Positions 25,604 through 32,433 of a stretch of 64,000 nt of DNA are shown here, one piece after another. This DNA is from CAWARU01 sp963784575. Lineage in GTDB: Bacteria > Pseudomonadota > Gammaproteobacteria > UBA6186 > Azoamicaceae. Position numbers and translations under genes: made by a program. The notes under the pieces are model-generated. The model was given only the letters and a program-made list of their open reading frames with translations. It did no database searches and was not told the origin of the DNA. Every line of letters starts with the position of its first letter. The stretch's first letter is position 1. Where the stretch lies: contig CAWARU010000001.1 in NCBI GenBank assembly GCA_963784575.1, positions 2,666,001 to 2,730,000 of the forward strand. Reading direction: 5' to 3'.

Positions 25604-26942
25604 CTTCATCTCCTATTACATGTACTCTTAAAGAATTTGTATAATTTTCTAATGCGAGTTCAACCATATTAAATGCTTTTTTGTTCTCCAGCAGTTCCTG
25701 TTGCTTTTGGGGTCTTATCCTTCGTCTGTCGAGATTCGCAATAGGATCTAGTTTAGTGACTGCCCCTAAAAATTCCCCTGACTGGGACTCCACACGGATG
25801 GCTTCTTTTCGATGCGGATCAGTCACAAGAAACACTGTTCTGCCTGAAAGTTCATAAGGAACCTCAAACATATTTCCTTCAAAGCTAACAGTGCTATCTT
25901 TTCTGACAGTTCGTTTATGGCGGTGATAAAAAATTTCATCTAATTTGGTAGTAAAAGACCCGAGAGGCCGAACATGAATAATATCTTTCCGCCATCTTTC
26001 CATCGGCGTTAATCCCTGAAGAGCGCTATGCACTTGTTGGTGATATTCGCCTTCTATCCATGCCCAGAGACGTTCATTTAAATCTTGCAAATCGCGTAAT
26101 TGAGAAGTATCTAGTTCATTTAGAAAATCGCTTCTAAATCTTCCGTGCCATTTTTCAAGTTTACCCTTACCCTGCGGGGCATATGGGCGACAATAAATTA
26201 GACGGACTTCAAGACGTGCACAAATTTCCTGCAAAGTTCTGGAACGATAAGCCGCCCCGTTGTCCACGACTAACTTCTTAGGTAATCCTCGTTTCAATAT
26301 CGCTTGCTTCAGAACTCCCTCGATATCAAGTGCTGTCTCAGCGAGACAAAAGGCGCTGTGCGCAATTAGACGCGATGCATCATCCATTAAGGTCACCAAA
26401 TAAGCTTTCCTAAGCCTTTTGCCAACGGGAACCGATGGACCATGCAAGACATCTCCATACCAGATGTCGCCGCACTTTTCAGCACAGAAGCTGCGATGTT
26501 CAATAGTGACTGCAGGTTCTTCAAGGCGTCGGGATAATCCTACGCTTTTTAACAATCGGTAAATGCTCGAGCGCGACAGCTCACCGATGGCTGAAACTCC
26601 AGATAACTCTAACACGCGTTTAATACCCGATATTGAGCGCTTTTTATTCTCTGATTTACATTTCAGAATAGCTTCTTGATATTCCTTCTTTAGCTTTGTT
26701 TTGCCGCAGTCGCGACGCATCTTAGGAGCCAATGCTTCTATACCGCCCCGCTTCCAATTGTAATACCAATGCTCAATGGCATATTCAGTCACGCGATTCC
26801 TATCTGAGCCTGGAATATCATAACTCTTGGCTGCCAGTTCACGAATAATGCGTTTTAGTTCACCTCGCTCCAATTTCTCACGGCTAGCCAACGGTCCCAG
26901 CACAGATAACCGAAACAATGCTAAGGGTGGAATTTTGTTCAT
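25596..26942 (-). CDS. DDE transposase, TniA/Mu-like (rve domain)
   Basis: The 448-residue protein has an N-terminal helix-turn-helix region (about 1-130), a catalytic rve core with the DDE acidic residues in WYGDVLHGP (first Asp), LVVDNGAAY (second Asp) and PQGKGKLEKWH (Glu), and a C-terminal Mu-type beta region (about 330-420). It catalyses the strand transfer of the element. AGGAGG lies just before the ATG at 26942. The gene is intact, and with its ATPase the element may still be active. Confidence 0.88.
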   Translation of the reverse strand: MNKIPPLALFRLSVLGPLASREKLERGELKRIIRELAAKSYDIPGSDRNRVTEYAIEHWYYNWKRGGIEALAPKMRRDCGKTKLKKEYQEAILKCKSENKKRSISGIKRVLELSGVSAIGELSRSSIYRLLKSVGLSRRLEEPAVTIEHRSFCAEKCGDIWYGDVLHGPSVPVGKRLRKAYLVTLMDDASRLIAHSAFCLAETALDIEGVLKQAILKRGLPKKLVVDNGAAYRSRTLQEICARLEVRLIYCRPYAPQGKGKLEKWHGRFRSDFLNELDTSQLRDLQDLNERLWAWIEGEYHQQVHSALQGLTPMERWRKDIIHVRPLGSFTTKLDEIFYHRHKRTVRKDSTVSFEGNMFEVPYELSGRTVFLVTDPHRKEAIRVESQSGEFLGAVTKLDPIANLDRRRIRPQKQQELLENKKAFNMVELALENYTNSLRVHVIGDEDE

Positions 26943-27087
26943 ATTCGCCTCCTGTAACACAAAAAACTAAAGTGTCCCAGAAAAATGGGCTGCAATAACA
27001 GTGGCGAAAGTGTGTGTTTATGTTTTAAATCTTCATTTTGACTGTCTCACTTAAATTTAGGTTTAAAATAGCTTGAAATAACTTTAA

Positions 27088-27633
27088 TCATGGGATGACT
27101 TCCCCAGCACAATAAATCCAGAACATTGCATCGGATAATGACATTTGTGCTAGACAAGCTTTCCAGAAAATACAGAATGACTCAGCGCTTCTTCCTAGGT
27201 CTGGAGCTCTACTCTTCAAATGCAAGGAATGTATCGGAAACATAGTTCGAAGGCGCAGCTCCCAGCGCGCTATTGTGCTTCTGACTGGAGGCGTCTTACT
27301 TGCGATGTACCGCAGGGAATGTTCCAAAATATCCAGTGACAATACAAGCTGCTGCACTGACCAGAGGTACCACCTTCTGGGAGAAATGCAATTTGGTAAT
27401 ACTGAACAAGTACGACGACAGTGTTTGCAAAAAAATCTTGGAATCAAGACAGGATTTAGAGAATCTTCGCAGTGATTCTCTCTGTCTGCTTTGCGTTCGC
27501 GAAAACCATGGCATCTTAATCCTGCTTTACCGCAGTATCCGCATTTAGAGGGTCGAAAGGGTTTTGACCCATGCTGATAGATAAATTCAACATATTCTAC
27601 AAGTGAATTAAAGAACCGCGCTATAATTAACAT
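27088..27633 (-). CDS. DUF6431-type zinc-ribbon protein linked to the transposon
   Basis: From the ATG at 27633 (AGGAGA upstream) this is a 181-residue protein with an N-terminal zinc-ribbon-like set CGYCGKAG and FFCKHCRRTC, then a helix-turn-helix-like region. It resembles the DUF6431 family that commonly neighbours DDE transposase plus ATPase pairs. It may bind element ends or regulate the operon; no catalytic motif is visible. The terminal inverted repeat beyond it at 27845 places it inside the element. Confidence 0.6.
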   Translation of the reverse strand: MLIIARFFNSLVEYVEFIYQHGSKPFRPSKCGYCGKAGLRCHGFRERKADRENHCEDSLNPVLIPRFFCKHCRRTCSVLPNCISPRRWYLWSVQQLVLSLDILEHSLRYIASKTPPVRSTIARWELRLRTMFPIHSLHLKSRAPDLGRSAESFCIFWKACLAQMSLSDAMFWIYCAGEVIP

Positions 27634-27855
27634 GATTGATCTCTCCTTTTTTTTAATCCACTTATTTTGAGAGGAGGATCTCTGATCTGTTCCTTCAAAA
27701 TATTTAGAGAGATCAATCACTATTAACAATAGGTGTATATAATAATAAATAAATTTTGTTTCGTGGTATTTTAAGGAATGCTGAATTATAAGATTTAATT
27801 TATCGCGAAATGAAACTGCTTCTTCTGCCTAAAATAAATTGATACATAACACTAA

Positions 27856-29246
27856 GCCCTTCGAACAAGCTTTTTCAAGACGGTCATTACCATACTTCTT
27901 TCCAAGCCTTAAGACACCAAGACAAGCTCGATAGGCCTGCTCCGGAAAAGGTCTGCTAGCTATCATTGCCTCAATAAATTTTGAAGTACAAAGTCCGATT
28001 TTTTCTGCCCAACGCCGCATTCGATCCGGCGTCCATTCGGCGTGTGTCTTATGGGCTTCTGGCATATGTTCCTTCTGGGTTGTGTATTTATATTTGTTAT
28101 AGTCTCTGGCATGTATTGCAATACGCTTGCTTCGATGGAAGCACTCTATCGTGGTTAATGATGCACAGATTTCTATATATTGGTGGATGTATCGGTAAGG
28201 CACACTGTAGTAGTGGTCATCAAATACAAAATGATAATCAATATTTATTTTTGCCTTTGCCCATTGGTGATATTGATATCGCTCTTCAGGCAATGGTTTG
28301 AGCTCAGGCTTGTCCAATGCTAAAAAAAGCTCTGCTCGTGAGATTTTCATCTTTTGCATAGGGGCATTATTAAATTGCGTTAAAAGCTCCTTAATCGCCA
28401 TGTTAATTTCACATAAACTGGTAAATGTTCTATGACGCAATGGAGCCAAAATAGAGCGTTCTATGCAGCCAACTGCATTTTCCACTTTGGCTTTATCCTT
28501 CGGAGCCATTACTCGAGCAGGAACAATCGCAATGCCATAGTGTCGCCAAACTTCTGATAATTGGCATTGATATCAGGATCATAAATATGTGATTTCTGCA
28601 CAGCCCCCCTCAAATTATCAGGCACTAAAATTTTTGGAGTACCTTTGAAAAACTCAAGCATGTAACTGTGAGATTGGATCCAGTCAGGCAATTTTTGGCT
28701 AGCCGCAGCATGAACAAACGTATATTGGGAAGCTCCTAATGCTCCTACAAAAATTTGAGCTTCTTGTATAGCGCCTGTCTTCATATCGATCCAAGGCATT
28801 GTCATGCCGGCATAATCAACAAAGCATTTTTCACCGGCTTTATGCAGTTGGCGCATGACAGGGGTAATTGATTTGGAGTATTGATTGTAACTTTTGCAAA
28901 ATCGGCTATAACTCAAGCCGTTGGGGTGCATTTCTTTATATTCACGCCATAACAAAAGTAAAGTAACGCTTTTTCGTCTTAGTTCTTTATGGACATATTC
29001 AAAATCTGGTAGTGTCCTTTTAGAATTTTTTTCTGCTGGCAAATTTAGACGCGAATATAGTAGATCCTCTGTTATGCCTTCAGGCAAAGGCCAAGTTAAC
29101 CCTGCTGCCTTAGCCTTCGCCACATATTTCGCAACGGTACCTACTGCAATATTTAAACTACTTGCAATATCACGATAATTAAATTTTAGCTCGTGAACCT
29201 GTCTCAAAATTTCACTTATTTTTCGCATAGATAACTGACCTCTCAT
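27856..29246 (-). pseudogene. istA: istA transposase, frameshifted and interrupted
   Basis: The N-terminal part (29246-28509) has the HTH and start of the rve core (KCFVDYAGMTMPW, VPDNLRGAV). The frame then fails and resumes at MAPKDKAKVENAVG (28509 leftwards) with the catalytic glutamate. Adding one T to the TTT run read on the reverse strand at 28548-28550 restores KFWRHYGIAIVPARV, the conserved IstA sequence. After about residue 460 the gene runs into the nested transposon; its last 40 codons are at 24374-24505. IstA is therefore inactive in this copy. Confidence 0.9.
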
Positions 29247-29333
29247 TTTGAAACTCCACTTAATTAATAATTAAATAGAGCATGATATCACCTGAGAGAT
29301 AGACGGCTTACTGTTTCCTTGAAGGAGAAATCA

Positions 29334-29431
29334 TGTTCACGATCAAGGAGAATCAGTGTTCACGGTGAGGGAGAATCTTTGTTCACGCAAAAGGAGAATT
29401 CGTGTTCACGTTAAAGGAGAATTGCTGTTCA
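29334..29431. repeat. Right-end transposase-site array of the IS21-family element
   Basis: TGTTCA occurs at 29334, 29357, 29380, 29403 and 29426, exactly 23 bp apart, each preceded or followed by GGAGAAT blocks. This mirrors the left-end array and forms the right terminus ending at 29450. Confidence 0.85.
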
Positions 29432-29450
29432 TTTTGGAGGAGAATACACA

Positions 29451-29977
29451 AGATTTTGATACAAATAATCGTGATCATCTATTTGGTCTCTTAAATGTTC
29501 AAATTGTATATGAAATAATTCAGACTTAGAAAATCCCGTTCGATCTTGGCTCTTCAGTCGTCCATTTTTTATTTCATTAAAAAAATTAAAAAGGCATTTT
29601 TTTTGAAAAAATTCACGACACAATGCTCTAAAAGCATGATCATAAATCTGTTGGCCAGATGAGATGAAGTCTGAATGTTCGAAACTATGAAAAAGTCTAT
29701 GATCATGTTTGCTGCAAAAGCCTGTGAATGTCGTTGCCCGGCTAATGCCAATTTCTTTAAATAAGTATAAATTATCTTTGTTATAGGAAGAGCCTATTGG
29801 AACAATTACATGATTATCAACTGCTAAATTTTTTAAATATTTTTTACTGATGGCATGAGCCTGCACTATTTTTCCTGCACAATCAGATTTTTCGTAAGCC
29901 ATACAAAATTTTTGATCTAAGAAATATTTTTTGATAATTTCATTGGGGTTCAAAGGTATGTTATCGTTTTTTTTCAT
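29451..29977 (-). pseudogene. N-terminal half of the IS-split gene, Cys/His-rich
   Basis: The start ATG at 29977 begins a protein with a CMAYEKSDCAG cysteine pair near residues 25-35, then VQAHAISKKYLK and, further on, FTGFCSKHDHRLFHSFE. This Cys-Cys-His-Cys-His spacing looks like a metal-binding, HNH-like or zinc-ribbon domain. The frame continues in 22793-23304 after removal of the IS, giving 343 residues. I cannot name the family. The position in a tRNA island beside a toxin pair fits, but does not prove, a defence-type role. The gene is inactivated here. Confidence 0.8.
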
Positions 29978-30176
29978 AGTTCCGCCGCAAAAAGCAATTT
30001 TTGAAGAATTCTTGATTTTACCTTGGGGTTTCGAGCTATTACCATATGTGTCATGGATTCTTCAGTCAATCATTGTTTGGTCTCGGTTATGTAAGCTAAT
30101 ATCATGTCACCTTTTTTCTAAAAAAAAATTATTAAATAATGCATTCCAATGAGCAGCCTGGATTGCAATCCATACA

Positions 30177-30854
30177 TCATTTTAAGCAATCAGATTTTTG
30201 TATAGGCACTTCTAATATTGTTTTATTGTCTTTATCTTTGTAAACATATTTAATTATTTTGCCCTGATCTAGCAATTTACTTTCAAAATCATTATTGCAT
30301 ACATTATTTTTTAGAGCTGTCTCAATATTTTGCCTTATAGTATTAATATTAATATTATTTGTAGGAGAATTTATTAATTTATATTTATAGGAAATAGTAT
30401 TATCTGAGTAGTCTACATGTTCCAGCTCAGTAATGTCGTCAACCATTGTCGGAAGGCTGCTATTTAAAAAAGAAATCTCTTTCTCTAAATTGTAATCAGA
30501 TTGTTTTCCAAATAATTGAAGTAAAGTCAATGCAAGTATGAGTATACCTAGAGATACTATTATTCTTGCTAAATATTTCCAAACTCTCCAACCCTTGTAC
30601 TTTCCAGCACTATTCCAGATTGCAATTGATATAAATATTTGATATGCGATTGTGAAGTAATAATAAACTTGAATAAGCAACGGGCCTGTGTTTTTAATAA
30701 TTTCAAAATAATTACTCTCGATATAGAAATTTATTAATCTAAAGCAAAAAAGAACTAAAACACCAAAACCCCAATAGGTGGTTTCTAATGACACATCTCC
30801 TTTTATTAATTTAATTATATAACTATCTTTTCTTTTGGTAGTATCAATATTCAT
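30177..30854 (-). CDS. Membrane protein of unknown function with a C-terminal soluble domain
   Basis: The 225-residue protein has about three transmembrane helices (residues 27-45, 60-80, 95-112) and an Asn/Lys-rich soluble tail ending in QKSDCLK. GGGAG lies six bases before the ATG. It is the last cargo gene of the island on the right, in the same orientation as the IS-split gene. No family is recognised. Confidence 0.6.
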   Translation of the reverse strand: MNIDTTKRKDSYIIKLIKGDVSLETTYWGFGVLVLFCFRLINFYIESNYFEIIKNTGPLLIQVYYYFTIAYQIFISIAIWNSAGKYKGWRVWKYLARIIVSLGILILALTLLQLFGKQSDYNLEKEISFLNSSLPTMVDDITELEHVDYSDNTISYKYKLINSPTNNININTIRQNIETALKNNVCNNDFESKLLDQGKIIKYVYKDKDNKTILEVPIQKSDCLK

Positions 30855-31182
30855 TCGTGACTCCCGCTGAATTATATTTCTTATCGGAAAATATTGAGTT
30901 AAAAATAGGAATTAAGTTGATTATATTAATAAAAATGGCACATCTTTGAATATGGAGCTCAAGTAAATAATTTGGATAATCTTCCAAGTACGGTTTTGAA
31001 AACTGAGAATGGGTGGGTACTTGATAGACTTTTGCTTTTATTTAATAGTTCTAATACAATAATTTTTTTGTGGGCAAAACGTGGGCATCAGTAGTGCAGA
31101 GTGGTGCATTTTGCTGCAAAATGTAGCGGGCGCAGCGATAAAAAGGTTAATAAAATTAGGTGCTTGTGGTTAGGATATAGGT

Positions 31183-31228
31183 CTTTTAATCCGTTGGTCG
31201 ATGGTTCAAGTCCATCACGGCCCACCAA
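31183..31228. repeat. Right attachment repeat of the tRNA-Lys island (attR)
   Basis: These 46 bases are identical to 21238-21283, the 3' part of tRNA-Lys including CCA. The base before differs (T here, A in the tRNA), as does the base after. No 5' half of a tRNA precedes it, so this is not a functional tRNA. Confidence 0.92.
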
Positions 31229-31494
31229 ATATCACAATAAAGTCAAAAGATTAGACAAAAATATAGTCGATCAGCTAATATTTTCAAAAACTGCTTGCGA
31301 GACTTCTGCGCGAGTGAAAACAAAGCTGCTCCTTAATATGATCGAATATTTTATTAATTGATCGAATGATTTCCTCCGGACCGCGCAATCAAAATAGAAC
31401 CTTTTCTTCAGTCAAGGTTATTTTACTAGTTTAATTTTGCATTCCTTCAGTTATAATAGGTTACTTATTTAGCTAGTATGGAGTTCTAAAATTC

Positions 31495-31809
31495 ATGAAA
31501 AATAGAAAATCATTGATTAATGTGCAAGGAACACCCATCACCATCTTTTCAAATCATGAAGATGATTATATTTCATTAACGGATATGGCTAAAAAGTTTG
31601 GTGGCGATGATCTGATCTACAGTTGGATACGCAACCGAAATACATTAGAGTTTTTGGGCATTTGGGAATAGATTCATAATCCAAATTTTAAAGGTGGCGA
31701 ATTCGACACCTTTAAAACCCTGGTAGGTCTAAATAGTTTTCGTTAAACCCCAAAAAAATGGATAGAAGCTACTAATGCAATTGGTATGCACTCAAAGGCA
31801 GGAAGATAA
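31495..31809 (+). pseudogene. KilA-N domain protein remnant
   Basis: The first 58 codons from ATG 31495 give a KilA-N start (YISLTDMAKKFGGDDLIYSWIRNRNTLEFLGIWE). The frame then meets TAG at 31669, continues with IHNPNFKGGEFDTFK, meets TAA at 31744, and continues TPKKWIEATNAIG before TAA at 31807. All three parts are in one frame and match KilA-N proteins, so the gene is disabled by two nonsense changes and truncated at its 3' end. KilA-N proteins are DNA-binding proteins of phages and mobile DNA. Confidence 0.82.
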
Positions 31810-31951
31810 AGAAAAAGGCAGTGGTATTGATAAAGTGATTAATGCTGCTCTATTGCGACATAAGAAGTTGGGTCATCCTATTTGCGTGTCACGCAATGGA
31901 AAAATTATTTGGATTCCTCCAGAAGAAATTGATGTGGATATTAAACAATAG
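31775..31951 (+). pseudogene. Chimeric fragment carrying the C-terminus of the island antitoxin-like protein
   Basis: 31838-31951 matches 22234-22347 with about four substitutions and encodes the same INAALLRHKKLGHP... to IDVDIKQ-stop. A 58-codon frame opens at ATG 31775 within KilA-N pseudogene sequence, so the antitoxin end is joined to unrelated upstream DNA. The downstream 30 bases, corresponding to the terminator of the other copy, are also similar. It is a remnant of a second toxin-partner locus outside the island. Confidence 0.75.
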
Positions 31952-32119
31952 ACGGGAAGGACTCATTGACTTAGGTTCTTTCGCAAGCTACTTAAGCATG
32001 GCTGGGATAGGGATAAAATCTATAATGTTTATAGGTTTTTGGATATAATATTAACCCTAACACCTAAGTTTGAGTTAGAATACAATAAAAAGGCCAAAGA
32101 AATTGATAGGAGGTCTGAA

Positions 32120-32308
32120 ATGAGTCTAGTTTTAACTACAGAGCGACATGCAGAAGCACGCTTCTTAATGAATTTATTAAAGTTTAAATTTAACGAAATT
32201 CCGGATGGCTATATTAGTAAAATTAATGATGCAGATACACGCACATTAGAGAAATGGGGTATTAATCTCATGTTAGCAAAATCCTTGGATGATGTATTCA
32301 AAAATTAA
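32120..32308 (+). pseudogene. C-terminal fragment of an Rpn/PDDEXK-type nuclease (DUF4351 region)
   Basis: A frame open from 32039, with an ATG at 32120 behind AGGAGG, encodes 62 residues ending LEKWGINLMLAKSLDDVFKN. This resembles the DUF4351 tail found at the C-terminus of Rpn-family recombination-promoting nucleases. The preceding in-frame codons (EYNKKAKEIDRRSEMSLV) also look like the linker of that family. The nuclease domain itself is absent, so this is a remnant. Whether the ATG is used is unknown. Confidence 0.55.
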
Positions 32309-32433
32309 TTATCTAATAGGGTTAGTTAAATTCTATAAATAGCTGAATTCCATCTCAGCCTAAATTAGCCGCAGTTGTGTCCATAAAAATCTTCTAGTTT
32401 TTGATTGATATCTTTTGAATCATATAATATCTG

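Larger units (their letters stand above)
24505..27859. mobile_element. Nested TniA/TniB-type transposon inside istA
   Basis: The approximate termini are an inverted repeat, AAGGGCTAAGTGTTACG at 24503-24519 and its near-mirror at 27845-27861 (15 of 17 matching). The TAAGTG core recurs internally at 24557 and, mirrored, at 27039-27062, as expected for multiple transposase sites. Cargo is a DUF6431 protein, a DDE transposase, an ExeA/TniB-like ATPase and a small protein, all on the reverse strand. A clear 5-bp target duplication was not found, so the exact ends are uncertain by a few bases. Confidence 0.75.
23305..29450. mobile_element. IS21-family insertion sequence, itself interrupted by another transposon
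   Basis: The termini are TGCGTATTCTC (23305) and its mirrored counterpart ending TACACA (29450). AGATTTT is duplicated at 23298-23304 and 29451-29457, a 7-bp target duplication within the IS21 range. Both ends carry arrays of a TGAACA-N-GATTCTCC motif at 23-24 bp spacing. Inside are istB (intact) and istA (frameshifted and interrupted). Without the nested transposon the element would be about 2.8 kb. Confidence 0.9.
21238..31228. mobile_element. Genomic island integrated in tRNA-Lys, about 9.9 kb
   Basis: The island is bounded by exact 46-bp direct repeats. Cargo: a zeta-toxin-like gene with a small partner, a gene interrupted by an IS21-family element, that element itself with a nested transposon, and a three-helix membrane protein. 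No integrase or excisionase gene is visible, so the island seems unable to excise by itself. The 330 bp inside the right repeat (30855-31182) hold no gene, only a direct repeat of GTGGGCA (31070-31087). Confidence 0.88.

Noticed and set aside
23305..29450. CRISPR-like interpretation of the 23-bp periodic TGAACA arrays
   Set aside because: Spacing leaves only about 17 bases between cores, units are similar throughout, and they lie at the two IS termini in mirrored orientation, so they are transposase sites.
31070..31087. Repeat of GTGGGCA as proof of a deleted integrase gene
   Set aside because: Too short to identify; no integrase-like codons are seen on either strand, so it is mentioned only as a hint.
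31184..31228. Second tRNA-Lys gene
   Set aside because: Only the 3' portion is present; the acceptor 5' strand and D arm are missing.
31101..31361. Open frame across the right attachment repeat
   Set aside because: It reads through tRNA-derived sequence and has no start signal or recognisable product.
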